This document shows positions 36,231-47,682 of a stretch of 64,000 bases of DNA, in pieces. The notes beneath the pieces were generated by a model. That model ran no database searches. It was not told the DNA's origin and worked only from the letters and a program-made list of their open reading frames with translations. The stretch's first letter is position 1. Each line of letters begins with the position of its first letter. The translations under genes and the position numbers were made by a program. This DNA comes from Struthio camelus (Eukaryota; Chordata; Aves; Struthioniformes; Struthionidae): contig NC_090942.1 of NCBI RefSeq assembly GCF_040807025.1, positions 73,831,487-73,895,486 of the forward strand. Reading direction: 5' to 3'.

Positions 36231-37460
36231 TTTGCAGCACTGAAATAATTTCTGCGACTATCCTGCTAAAATATGTTACTATGCTTGAGTACCTGGTCTT
36301 AGAAACAGATAAAGTCACTTGCTTCTTCTGGGGGGGATAATAAGCAAAAAGACCCTTTCTCAAAAAGGGTCTATATGGCTTATGAGTCTAACTACCATTA
36401 CAAGATATAGCTTTCAGTGAGGCTTTGCCTCCAAAAACACCCAAGGGCCAGAATTATTTTACAGATATTTTTGATATCTTCATTTCTCAGTTTAGTCACT
36501 GGGGACCAAATCCCCAAGAGGGAGCTACAGCATGAGGGATACACAAAGCCTGAGAGACAATGAGCAAGGAAGAGTACATACAGCCCTGCAGCAGCCCAGT
36601 AAGGAGGCAGCACACGTGGGAGCAGGGAAAAGGGGGAAAGCAAGTCCTGGGGCCTCGTCCCTTCTTCAGAGTCTGCTTGTGCATTTTGCATCAAAGCGTC
36701 ACAGAATGAAAGTCATACGCAACTTTGGGAGCAGAAAGGAGATGCCCTCCTTCTAGGAGGTGTGAAGGAAGGAAGTGGGGGCCTGCATTCAATTCCCCTT
36801 CCTGGCTCCTGGCCTGTCCCGCGTCTTCAAGGTCCCTGCTTTAATCTCCAGCCTTGAGGAAAAGCTGTGAAGGGGACTTTTCACCCCCTCCACCCCACAT
36901 GAAATGGGACCAATTTAAAAAAAATAATTTACGGATTCTTCGGTTTTGAGAGACAGCATGAGTCATTTGTAAAGCACTGATGTGTACACTACACAGCGTT
37001 GAAAAACTCTTGTGCCTTAATCCATTCAAAATTAAGAGAGAATAAAAGAAATCCTTTTCTGTGAGATGAGGCTTATGAAGCCTTGAACTATGTATAACTC
37101 TCGAGTAGGTTGAGGATGGTTCGTAGGCTGCATGTTTGTTGTGTGACTAGCAGTGGTGCTGTGAGCTGGTGCATTGGATCATGAAGCAATCTGAATTTGC
37201 ACCTGTGGGAGAAAGTCTGGGAGTCCAGATGATATTGCATTGACTTAATACGTGACTGCATGGCTAATCCAGTTGCACCCAGCAGTGGACTGGTGGGACT
37301 CCTCAGGAGCCATGATTGCCCCTTACCTGTGAACCCCATGGACAGTTCCCACTTTCCTCCGCCTCCCAGCATGTGACACGTATGCTGGCTTGCACCAGTA
37401 TGGAGGTTTTGGTATGCAGCTCATAGAGGCAAGGGAACTGGTAAGCATATAAAGGCAGGG

Positions 37461-37634
37461 TACTCTCAAGGGAGTAGAGACAGCTGGTTCCCAGTCCCTG
37501 CTCCAGTGGTTGGTTTACGTATTTTAAACACATTTTTCTCTTGTATTTAACATTTACATTATAAATCTTAAAATATATAAACGAGGTGCTGGAACAGGGA
37601 CTGGGAGCCAGGTGTCTCTGCCCTGTGGTGAGCA
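37461..37634. repeat. Fold-back inverted repeat, 67-nt arms and 40-nt loop
   Basis: Arm 37461-37527 is the imperfect reverse complement of 37568-37634 without gaps. Over the inner 52 positions (37476-37527) 42 pair, including an uninterrupted 12-bp core, TCCCAGTCCCTG. The outer 15 positions pair more weakly. The DNA could extrude, and an RNA copy from either strand would form a long hairpin. It may be a fold-back MITE or a hairpin RNA precursor. No flanking target-site duplication was identified. Confidence 0.6.
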
Positions 37635-40600
37635 TTCCTATCCCAGGGCTGCAGAATCATACTCATTGCTTCTGTCTTTTTGGCTTAGTTAGTTTTTAGT
37701 TATTTATGAAAAGTGAAATAGATTCATCAGTAAAGTTTGAAAGGTCACCAAAAATAGTCTATAGCCAGGTATTTAGAGCACTCTCTTGAAGAATAAGAAG
37801 AGAAGAACTTGCTGCCCAACCCCCAGCACCCCAAGTTTGGTGACTAGTGATTTTGGGAGCCTGCTCCACATGGTTACCACATGCCTCTGGGACTTGGTTC
37901 CTCAGGTGGTACAGGCAGAGGAAGGTGCTTGTGGATCCTGTCAAGCGTGAATTAGACAGTGAGAGTTCAGTCCTGCCAACACTGCAAACGTTGCAGAAGA
38001 GTCCAGTGCCTAAACGTGCCCAGAAGAGAAACATTAGGCAGTTGTTTTAATGCTGGAAGCAGAGGGCTGATAGATATTAAGTGTCTCTACTAGGACTATA
38101 TAGGTAGCTGGAGACTGGATTTTTGGATGCAGGGACCTTAAGATCAGTGATGGTTTTGAAAACTCCACTAAGTAGTTTTTGCCTCTAAAGATACCTAAGT
38201 AACTGTGACAGTTTGATCTCCAGTGAATTTAAGAAACTGACCTCGTGCTTCTTGTGTGTTATTTTAAGACTTTGCCCTTACATTTTGTTTTGACTCTAAA
38301 AGAGTTTCCTAACATGACTCAGAGGGAGACTATCATTAGTAAGTCATTAATGAGCCTGTAACTTTGACTGCGTGCATTACATGTCAAGTGAGAATTATTT
38401 CAATGAAATGAGTTACCTTTCTGCCTAGTCAGCACGACACATTTATTCTTGATATCCCTTTCCTCTGAGAGATTTGGTCATTTAGCATAGAATACACTAG
38501 TTAAAACTGCTACTTTCAGCCTGCATTTCTGTTTCTCAACTAATTAACCAGAGATGTATTTTGTTTGTCTTACTAGCAAAAGATACCTTGAAAAAGTCTG
38601 CCCCATTTCCTGCGATGTCTTGTTAAGAGGTTGCATACACACTTATATATCACATACCTAGAAAACAAACTATAAAACCTAGTGTACATACACAACTGTT
38701 TAAAATATTCGTTCTTGTTGCTAGCATTTTTGGTAGTGTGAGCTCCAGGACATAACAATCATATGGAATTGGCAGGGAGCATGGTACCACATGTTAGTAA
38801 AAGTCATATGATTTTTCAGGGTCATCTCCCAGGACTGTCACAAAACAGGTTATGTTAAAGAGGCAAGCTGAGTATCAGCTTTGAAATTCCTGCTTGATGA
38901 ACTTGTGACCTTCTTGTACCTTCCGTACAGCATTTTTCAGCATCAGAAAAAGAAGAGATGAGGAGAAAGTCCTAGAGAATGCTTGGATTTTGTAGGCCAA
39001 GTAGCTGGATACTATTTGGAAAAATGAAAGCCTATGGGAACTAGGGCCCCAATCCTGCGAACATTTACATATCCATTTAATTTATTGAACAAGTAGTTTG
39101 TGGACTTAAAATATTGGCTATCTATAGGTGGCATTATTATTATTATATCTCAGGCAAGGACTGGGGTGAGGGCCTGAGCTTCAACGTGTGCTGGGGGAGC
39201 CCCCAGTTGGGCTTCTCACAGCTCCTTCTCACCCAGCTCTTCTGCCAGCAGCCTGACCCCAGGTCACAGCTGCACTGTGTTGGTGCTGGCCTTCAATGCA
39301 GGCAGCCAAATCCTTGGGCCGTGGGGTGCACATGGGTTCCCCACAGTGAGGTTGGCTTTTTTGAAGGATTTCTGTCTACTGCAGTGCTGTATACCTCATT
39401 TTCTCATAGCTCTCCTTGCTCTATGACTTGTTTCCGTGTTGAAGGTAAACATAAAATACGTCTTGTTCCTGGAGAATATGTTTCTAAGGTACTGTCTGTA
39501 TACATATGCATAAGCACAGGGGATTAATTTTCTGTAGACTAGAATCATGTTCAATATCACATTAAAAACCTATGCAAAATGTGAACTCTCAGTTGCGATA
39601 AAATGGTATTGCTCTTTGACATCATAGGCATCATTGAATGCATTGCATGTGAAATAGCTGTTAAAATTACATGTTAATTATGAATATCCTGTGGCTACAC
39701 TGCCGATAAAACTAGACGGAGATTTGTATTTAAAAAAGGGAATAAATCCCTGAATATAGCACCGCCAACCTTGTAAGCAGCTCCTTGGGGCCAGGTCTGC
39801 CTTAGCGTCACTGGGATTCCACCTGAGCACAATATTCCACATACCTGTTTCCCCTATTACAAGCCAGTCGTTCCCCTTCCTCCTCAAATTTAGGGTCTTA
39901 CTCTTTCATTATAAAATGACCGTTCCAGTAACCTAAAAGTAAATTCATTGCTTTCTGAATAATACCTATTTTGAAATATACTGTCTTTCCTTTCTTAATG
40001 CCTCTAACAAAAGTATCACAGACTTTTGAAGACTGAAAAGCTCACATTTAGACTTCAGTGAAATCTGAATTACAGCCCAGTTTTTAAAATACATTAATAT
40101 TTTAATTATTTTCCTAATATAGTAAGCATAATTCTTTCTACCTACACCACAACGAAAACTAGCGGAAATTTTCATGAATGAATAAATTTGATGAAGGCAT
40201 TTGTCATCAAACGGATGCTCTCCACAATGCAAGACTTCATTTATCTTCATTATGTACCTCAGTCATCACTGTTATGAAGAAAGCCTTGAAAATGTGAATT
40301 AAATTAAGCAGATGCAGTGCAGGTGTTGCTGCACACAACCCCCCAAAAACATTATTAACTATTTCCCTGCTGAAAATGGTATAAAAATAATCAAATTCAT
40401 ATAGTAACTATATTTCAATGCTACATTCACTAACAAGATCATGGAATCAGTGACGACTCACATGATAAAATGTTTTGCTACCTCATAATCTTGGTGCTTA
40501 ATGAGTCATACGGCAAATTTATCCTTTTCAAAACTTTAAATTGAATTTCATGTGGTATTCTTTCTGAAGTGCCACTGAAGTAAAAAAAATACTCATGTTT

Positions 40601-40715
40601 ACAAATAAGCATATTTTTAAGTGCTCCAATAGACTAGGTCATCTATAAATTTATCATACAAATGACACTGGCCAAAATCTAAACTTCTGAGGATTTAGAT
40701 GACTAAAACAGGGGT

Positions 40716-40800
40716 ACTGTGAATCATTATTCATTAATGTTTATAAAATGATTTGAGATCCTAATACAGAAAAGTGCCGCGAAAGTCCCAAAAGTTATCA
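40716..40800 (+). repeat. SINE 3' end (MIR-type)
   Basis: The order TCATTAATGTTTATAAAATG, then TTTGAGATCCTAA, then GAAAAGTGCCGCG follows the 3' end of an amniote MIR-type SINE (TTAATGTTTGTAAAG, TTTGAGATCCTC, GAAAGGCGCTATA). It lies in the + orientation. The upstream body is too decayed to trace. Confidence 0.5.
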
Positions 40801-43800
40801 TATTTTATAGTTTTCAATCAAAGTGTTTCACATATTAGGCAAACTTAACTTTATTCAGAGGAGTAATATTCACCCAGTTGAATTATAAAAATACAAATAG
40901 AATTATCCACGTAATTTGTACAAAGTCATAAGAAGGTGAGAAAAGTTTAATTACAAAGAGGAAAGAGGAGAGAAAAATTATCAAAATGTATGAGTAATCA
41001 TCTCAAATATAGACCAAGAGTGTTACAGGTGAAATTGGAAAAAGAAGTTATAAAGGCTGTCTCTATTTTTCTTTTCCTCCCTTGGGAATGGGAGGAATTC
41101 CTCCCCTTCAGTATGATTAGCGTAAAATTTGTTTGATCTCCTCTATTGCTCCTCTGCCACCAGAAGAGTCCTTTATTATTTCAGCTTAATCTTCTCCATG
41201 ATTTGGGTCCTTCATTTTGTTGTACTGCTTTTGGGAGGACAGCTAACATTACCTGCTATGGGGTATGGTGCTGTACGTGTTTATTGGGGTTCCCCAGACC
41301 AGGTGCTGCCCATTTACTGTGACCAAGCAAACCAGCAGTGGTCTGAGAACGACAGAGCCCCTAGGGATGTGTGGACAAATGAAAAAAGCAGTGGCTGTCT
41401 GATGGGGAGAGGCGTGAAGTTGAGCTATGCAGCTGTGTTATGAAGTATTCCCTACTTACATTAAGAGTTGGTTCAGGGAAGCTATTTCCCCCATTTAGTT
41501 GGAGAATCGTGTGTTCTGCATTGGTGCTTTACGAAACTGTCCCTTGGGTTGATTAGATGAGAGTAAAACATGCTGCACATATAGTTATGGGTAAATGTCA
41601 TTTCATCTTCTCCACTAATTTACCATTTAACTCTGGAGAAAAGATGGCTTGCTTTATCAAGAAATGACAGGATAGCCCATGATTACTAAGGAGGAAGTGA
41701 TTCTGACATAGACAATTATGACTTAGGGAATCGTTTTCTGTCCAAAACCTCTCTCTTGTCATTTGTTGCCCAGACCACTCGTCTCAGCTCTACTACTGCT
41801 GCCTTTTGGTCAAAGATAGTCACAAACTAAATGGTTAAAATGCCTTTAGATAATCAGTAGCTAGATAAGAGACGGTTACTTTGCTTAATTTAGAAAAAAA
41901 TGAAGTACTTCTGATCAACACTCACATAGTACAGAACATAGCACAGTTCAGCTCCATGAGTGCTGCTCAACATACAACCTTGATACAATGGGAGAATAAA
42001 TTAGTAAGACTCTGGGCTGCGCTCCTAGGAAATCTAGAAATTAGCATATTTGTTATAGTTGTTTAGGTTGTTGTTGTGAGCCTTGACTTTCATCTAAAAG
42101 GTCTCTGACGTGGAAATTAAGGTATCAGGAAAAAGTAACCAAAATTTGCCTTTGTCTTCTGCAAACCTCAGTGAAGAAAACAGATAGTTTGAGGGGGTCT
42201 AGGTCATTCCACGAAAGGCTGGAAAGATGCTGATTTTGGCTTCAAGCGTCTAGACTCAGGCAAGACCGGCCACTGATGGCTCAAGCCCTGATCTTCAGTG
42301 AAGCCTCACGCTCATAAATCCCAGTTTGCCAGCTGGGCTCATAGTAACATCCAAGTCCCAGGCAGACAGAGCTCAGAAATGTGTTTCATACATTTAGCAT
42401 GTTTAAAGCACTTGAAACAAAACCTCTGTTATAACAGCTACTATAAAGAGTATAAGTTCCTCTAAACTGTAAGCCAAAATGTGTCCAACTAAAAAATACT
42501 GCTGCTTTTAATCTAAGGTGACTAATTCATGTTTTAGCTGACAGAAGTAAAAGGAAATAGAACATTATCTGCTTTGGCCTATGTAGGTGATAGACGTTTA
42601 AAGGGGATATACAGCAAAAAAATAAAAGTAGGGAACATTCATTTCTCTACTGCTGCTTTTTTATGACTGTATTTAAAGTGCCAACATTTCTGATGTCAGT
42701 AAATTTGATTGTAAAGTAACAAAATGGAGGTAAATCAGGTTTTAGATGAATGCTACTTAGAACAAAGGCATTAGGTCAAAGATCTGATCTATCTAAACTG
42801 CAACTGTTGCATATGTTGTCATGCAGTATTGCAATACCGGTCTCTTTGCATTCTGTTTTGATGCATTTACACTTACAAATATCTGGGAGACATGTCTTAT
42901 TTGTAAAAAAATACAAAGGAATTAGAAATCATATAATTATTGCTATCCAGGTCTTGATTCTGCCTTTGAGATGTTGATGCTTGGGGTAGATGGAACCCAG
43001 CTATGTTTTCCTAGGTGTATATGGCAACCTGCTGATTGCTGTCTCACCAGAATAAGCTCTAAACCTCTCCAGCTGTTCTTACTCTGGACCTTTAACCTTT
43101 TAAAAAAACAGAGGCTTTCCATTCCTTAGAGCCAAACTTTGCAAACAATATCTAGGTTGTTTTCAAACCAAGCTTCAAACATAAAAATGACTAATAAATC
43201 TATATTCCATAATAGCCAGTCTGGAAAACTACTATTTAAAAACATACTCAGTTTTTATGACCCATTTCTAGTAAAAATCCAAAACATGTTTCACTCATGC
43301 TACCATTTCAGATGCTCAGGTGCTGGATAATGGGCATGACATCCAGATAGATACACAAATAAATATGTAAAGACTATAAATCTATCTTAAATTAGTGATC
43401 TGTGTATGCGCATGGGGGAAGAGAGCAGGGAAATTCTGTCTTCTAATCTGTTCATTTCCTGACTCTTAATGTTCTGTAACTTCACAGCTGGTGATTATAT
43501 TTTTCTATGGTTTGTATTATTATGTGCTAAATACATTACTCTATACCCTTCACCGGGAGCTGTGGCTTTAAGAATTAAGGCCCTGATCTTGCACAGGCTT
43601 TTGATCCACGCCTGATTTTTACCCGTGCAAATAGTAATTTTACACAAGCCAGGGATGTGGGCCTAACTGAGGAAACCTCTAGCGCTCTGCAAATTCCTCC
43701 TGAAGGAACCCTCCAGTGTCAGGGTGAGACAGGTTTAAAGGGAGGAAGCCGTGGGTTTTGGATGGAGCCGCAGCCTAGCAATGGCCTAAGACCCCAGGGT

Positions 43801-44178
43801 CTGCACCTCCCTCCCCAGGATCCCAGTTGTGAAACACGGATCTCGGGCATCGACTTCCCCAAAGTGCGGGGAACACTACAGTCCTGGCTGCAGGATTCCA
43901 GCTTGGGCTTCCCATTAAACCAACAACAAAAATATTAATAGCCATTCGTAAACATTCATCTTGCTGACTTTTTTACGGCTTTGTAATTGCCCCCTCCCTG
44001 ACAGGCGGATTTATGCTTTGGCCGCTAGCGGCCGGTGGCCGGCAGCTCCGCCGCCCGAGTGGCACCGCCGGCTCCTGCGGAGCAGGGGCGCGACCGGCCC
44101 CCCCCTCCGCCTGCGCCGGGGGCGGACAGGGGCCGCGGCAGCCTTGTCCCGGGAGTCGTGCCGGCCGGTTTGCCAGCG

Positions 44179-44193
44179 CCCCCCCCCCCCCCC
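44179..44193. repeat. Poly-C tract, 15 nt
   Basis: An uninterrupted run of C within the CpG island. It is prone to sequencing length error. Confidence 0.9.
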
Positions 44194-44690
44194 AGCTGTC
44201 TCCTGCTTGTTTAATTATCGCCTCCCATTATCCCCCCGCCCCGCGCTCTTTTTCTCGGGTTAGTTATGTTGTTCGGGTTTGCTCCTGGGCTTTCCGCAAC
44301 ATCCTTTCCCGGGGGGTGCTCGCATCACTTGAATTTTCCATGCAAAACTCGGGAACTATCCCAGCAGCGTTGAGAAGGGAAACGCTTTCCCTTTCTCTCG
44401 CCTCTGTTTTTTTTTTTTTTCCCTCTCTCTCCCTTCCCCGCTTCCCAAGTAGCCTCCCTCAAGTCCCTCCCGCGGCTCTCGTCTCTCCTCTCCGCGGCAG
44501 GACGTAGTTAGCAACTTCTCCCCCGGCTCCGCTGCCCTTCTATTTTCAATTTGTCTGGTTCTGCCATTATTCCCTCCGCGGCGACCGGGGTGCGCGGGGC
44601 CGGCGGCGCGGCGGGGACCCCCGGGGCTGCTCCGGCGGCAGCGCCGCCCGCTCCCCCCGCCCGCCGCCGGGAGCGCCTCGGAGGCAAAGG

Positions 44691-44699
44691 ATGGCCTAG
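44691..44699 (+). promoter_or_regulatory. Minimal upstream ORF (Met-Ala-stop)
   Basis: ATG GCC TAG with A at -3 and G at +4 is an excellent initiation context. If transcription starts upstream of it, ribosomes would initiate and stop after two codons, 335 nt before the PDE3A start. Its use depends on the unmapped transcription start. Confidence 0.35.
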
Positions 44700-44797
44700 A
44701 AATTAAGCAGCACTTCTGAGTTGGTACATCTGCCTCTCCCCACTCCTCCCCCACTGCTTTTACACTGTTTAGGATTTCCCCTCGTCTCGCGCTCTCC

Positions 44798-44820
44798 TTT
44801 TTTTTTTTTTTTTTTTTTTT
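44798..44820. repeat. Poly-T tract, 23 nt
   Basis: An uninterrupted T run followed by a CCTCC-rich pyrimidine stretch to about 44870, in the likely 5' UTR or core promoter of PDE3A. Its length is likely to vary. Confidence 0.9.
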
Positions 44821-44938
44821 CCCTCCCTTCCCCTCCTCCTCCTGCTAGCCCCCCTCCTCCTCCTCCAGCCCCAGGCGAGCGCGGAGGTGGGGGGCAGAGG
44901 AGCTCCCCGGCCCCTCCGTGCGCGGCGCGGCGCAGGCA

Positions 44939-45043
44939 ATGCCGGCGCGGCGGCGGCGGGGAGCGACCCCGACCCGCCGCTCCGCTGCCCGGCCGGGGGT
45001 CCGCGCTTGTGCGCGGGCAGGGCTGCCGGGGCCATGGCCCTGA
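44939..45043 (+). promoter_or_regulatory. Upstream ORF overlapping the PDE3A start codon
   Basis: An ATG at 44939 with G at -3 opens a 34-codon Arg/Pro-rich frame that ends at TGA 45041-45043, seven bases beyond the PDE3A ATG at 45034 and in another frame. Ribosomes starting here would pass the main start, so the uORF could lower translation of the full-length form. Its use depends on the transcription start and is an inference. Confidence 0.4.
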
Positions 45044-45924
45044 GCGGCGAGGGGGTGGCGGGAGGAGGCGGCGGGGCGGTGGCGGCGGCAGGAGCGGGGC
45101 CGGCAGCGGCCTCCCGGGCCGCGCCGCCGCCGGTGCTGCGGGGGAGCTGGCGCTGCCGGAAACTTTGCTCGGCCCTGCGCGCCGGCTCGCTGCCGCTGCT
45201 GCTGGCGCTGGCGGTGCGGCTGGTGCGGGGGGAGCCGGGCCGCGAGCTGGCGGCCGAGGGCGGCGGCGGCGGCGGGGCGGCGGCGGCGGGGCGGCGGGCT
45301 GGGCCGCCCCCCGGCGTGGGGTTGCGGGCCTGGCTGCCCCCCGGCGCCGTGCCGCTGGGCCTGGCCGGGGCTTTCTTCGGCATGGGCCGCTACCTGCTGC
45401 GCGGCGGCGTGCGGCCGCGGACGGCGGCGCTGCTGCTGGTCGCCTGCTGCGGGGGGGAAGCGGTGGCGCAGACGGGGCTGGCGGCGGCGGCGGCGGCGGG
45501 GGAGGAGGAGGATCACTTGCTCTCCTTCAGCGCCACGGGGGTGGTGCTGAGCTGCCTGGCCGCCGTGACATGGCTGGTGCTGAAGCTGAGGCAGGGCGTC
45601 CTCATGATCGCCGTGACTAGCGCGGTGAGGACCACGTCGCTCGTCTCCTTCGAGCGGGTCCAGGCGTCCTGGCGGCCCTACCTGGCGTACCTGCTGGGGC
45701 TGCTGGGCATCCTGCTGGCCGGCTACGCCGACCGGCTCTGGCCGCCGCGCGGGGCCGCCCCGCCCGCCGCGCCCCCCGCCGCGCCCCCGGCCGCCGCCGG
45801 CGACGCAGCCCCGGCGCTGAGGAGGAGGCGGCGGCGGTCCAGCTCCGTGGTCGCCGCCGAGATGTCGGGTTGCGGCAGCAAGAGCCACCGCCGGACCTCG
45901 CTGCCCTGCATACCTCGCGAGCAG
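45034..45924 (+). CDS. PDE3A: PDE3A, coding exon 1 (partial: N-terminal 297 residues)
   Basis: PDE3A hydrolyses cAMP (and cGMP, which inhibits it competitively) in heart, vascular muscle, platelets and oocytes. Exon 1 encodes the N-terminal membrane region NHR1. Hydrophobic segments lie at about residues 44-66, 105-122, 129-148, 166-184, 187-203 and 214-231, fitting the six-helix model of the family. Diagnostic PDE3A strings include LPCIPREQ at the end, WRPYLAYL (213-220) and AEMSGC (275-280). RRRRRRSSS (263-271) and RRTS (286-289) match the kinase and 14-3-3-linked serine sites near human Ser292-294 and Ser312. The ATG has a GCCATGG context; an in-frame GTG at 44887 is not the start. The exon ends in phase 0 at CAG|GTAGGG. 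It is Gly/Ala/Pro-rich and slightly shorter than the human exon. Catalytic HD-domain exons lie outside the window. Confidence 0.96.
45382..45384 (+). promoter_or_regulatory. PDE3A: Internal PDE3A start codon (PDE3A2-type), Met117
   Basis: The in-frame Met117 in FFGMGRYLL aligns with human Met146 in FFWMGLYLL, the start of the shorter PDE3A2 isoform. Its context (G at -3, G at +4) is strong. Initiation here would drop the first hydrophobic segment and most of the second. Conservation of the Met and context is seen; use in this species is inferred. Confidence 0.5.
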
Positions 45925-47639
45925 GTAGGGCGCGGGCCGGCCGGGCCGGGCCGGGGAGGGAGGCGGGGAGGCAGGCAGGGGGCCGCCGCCGCCAAACTCC
46001 GCCGCCGCCGCCGCCAAAACTTTGCCGGACGGGGCGCCCCGCCGGCCGCAGCGGTGCCCGGTGCCGGGCCGGCCGGGGGCTCTTCCCGCGGCGGGCGGGC
46101 TGCAGGCTGAGCGTAAGGTGCCCGGGTGCGCGCCGCGGGGCAAAAACCCTGAGTTCTTTTTTTATTATTTTTATTTATTTTTTTGCTAGCCATCACTAGA
46201 GGTTGTTTTTTTTTTTTTTCTGAAGCCTGGCGGAAAGTTGAGGTGGAGGGTGCGCGCCCGCTTCGCGGAGCTGGTGGGGAGCGCGCCTTCAAGGCACAGG
46301 CTCGAGATTTCCCAGCATCACTGACAAGCCTTTTTTTTTTTTTTTTTTTTTTAAAACCTGTAGTTTTCCGGCAAGGTGGCTGGACCCTGTTAAACTTCCT
46401 TTAATCTTTCAAGGTGTGTGTTTTGGGGGGAGCGAACCGAGCAGCTCGTCCTCGGTGGGAGAAGTCTCTTATCAGTGCGATAGCGTGTCCTCTGAGACGG
46501 CCCGGAGCGGAGCCGTGCTCATCTTTGCACTTTGCCTCCGCAGGGCTGTTTCTGTGGGTGTAATCGATAGCTTTCACGTTGCTGCTGTTGTGGGAGTTGA
46601 TACTAGGTACGCGCGCTTTATCTCAACTTTGTTTCCTCTAAGAGGCCGTGATTTGAATGGATGAGTGAAAACTTACTTTGTTACCAGCGATGCTTTCTTT
46701 TAAACGCGCACCTAAGAGAAATGAAGCAAGCAAACGTCTTGCCTGCCGGCGTGGAGTCCAGCTTAGTTCAACGGGGAGCTTAGTTCAACGCCTGAAGTGT
46801 TTTTTGGATCTTTTGAGCCTAAAGATTGCCCCACAAAAGAATTATTTGATGGATCACGTGTAACTGAGCATATTGGAAGTCTCCACAGCACTTCCTCAGT
46901 GGTGGAAAGGGAAACCAAGGGGGGAAATAAATGGCAAAGGGTATTAAGTTTCCTTTTTCAATTAGTCTTAAAAATGACTCTGTGAACTGTGGTCAGCTGA
47001 AGTGTATTGCAGTATACCAGAGGTTTTCTTTCAGGTCACTTGCTGGATAAGCAGTTAAGTATTTTCTAAGTAATGGCATCTAACCATATGGTGTGGGTGG
47101 CTAGTTTGTTTCTGGAAATGGTTTGATTACATCCCTTTGTGGTTGGTTATGACATTTTCTAGAAGAGGGCCTGACAACCTTATATACTTGAGGCTTACTT
47201 TACAACAAATGCACTTATTTATTTAACATTTTTGTTTAGATTAAATAAATATTTACCATAGTGTCCAGGCAAATACAGTGTGAAAAAATAGCAAGCTGAC
47301 TCAGTTCTGACTTTATTATGGACTGAGAGAGAAGGGTGTAAGAATAATTTGTAAACACAATATCTAAGGCAAGAAATTAAAACTGTTTGTACTTACTTGA
47401 TGACACTAGATGTTTCTGGTGGTTTCTTACAATAATCATTTGTAACGTTTTAAACTTTTTTCCACTTGCTCAGGCACTTCGAGTAAAAGCAACTTTCTAC
47501 TTAACATGTTTAAATGTAATCATTCCGAGGTAGGGCTCACTAGTTTGCAATCACTTCCTTCTCTTTTCTTACAAAGGCAATACAAATTGTCTATATATAC
47601 TGGATATTAATCTGATGATCGATAATAAGGTAGATTTAG

Positions 47640-47682
47640 CCCCCCACCCCACCCCCCCACTACACACCCCCACCCCCACACC
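47640..47682 (-). repeat. C-rich tract, G-quadruplex-forming on the minus strand
   Basis: Five runs of 4-7 C separated by short linkers (one of eight bases) lie on the + strand. The minus strand therefore has five G runs that satisfy the usual G-quadruplex pattern. It lies 1.7 kb into PDE3A intron 1. Function unknown. Confidence 0.7.

Larger units (their letters stand above)
34971..43980. other. Noncoding DNA upstream of PDE3A
   Basis: About 9 kb between the predicted gene and the PDE3A CpG island. It holds a T-box-like palindrome, a fold-back repeat and a SINE tail, all listed separately. A perfect 9-bp hairpin occurs at 36350-36372. GC-richer patches at 35.3-35.6, 36.5-36.8 and 39.15-39.35 kb have open frames but no convincing exon chains. 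Strings at 39046 (GGGCCCCAATCCTGCGAAC) and 43577 (AAGGCCCTGATCTTGCAC) look like fossils of old sauropsid repeats. Confidence 0.4.
44013..46140. promoter_or_regulatory. PDE3A: CpG island: PDE3A promoter, 5' UTR and exon 1
   Basis: GC content and CpG frequency rise abruptly near 44013 and fall near 46140. The island covers the whole of exon 1 and about 1 kb upstream of the start codon. A reverse-orientation GC box (CCCCCCGCCCCG, about 44232-44242) and another CCCCCCGCCCG near 44653 are potential Sp1 sites. No TATA box is evident, which fits a dispersed-start CpG promoter. The transcription start cannot be placed by eye. Low-complexity tracts lie at 44179-44193 (15 C) and 44798-44820 (23 T). Confidence 0.85.

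Noticed and set aside
39114..39527. 137-codon plus-strand open frame
   Set aside because: About one frame of this length is expected by chance in a window of this size. It has no recognisable domain and its flanking splice signals are weak.
44887..45033. In-frame extension of PDE3A upstream of the ATG
   Set aside because: The extension begins with GTG and contains no in-frame ATG. The ATG at 45034 has an optimal context and is the natural start. The extension shows no PDE3A similarity.
44845..46143. 432-codon minus-strand open frame, and other long frames across the CpG island
   Set aside because: It lies opposite PDE3A exon 1 in extremely GC-rich DNA where stop codons are rare. The product is an Arg/Pro/Ala/Gly low-complexity string with no domain.
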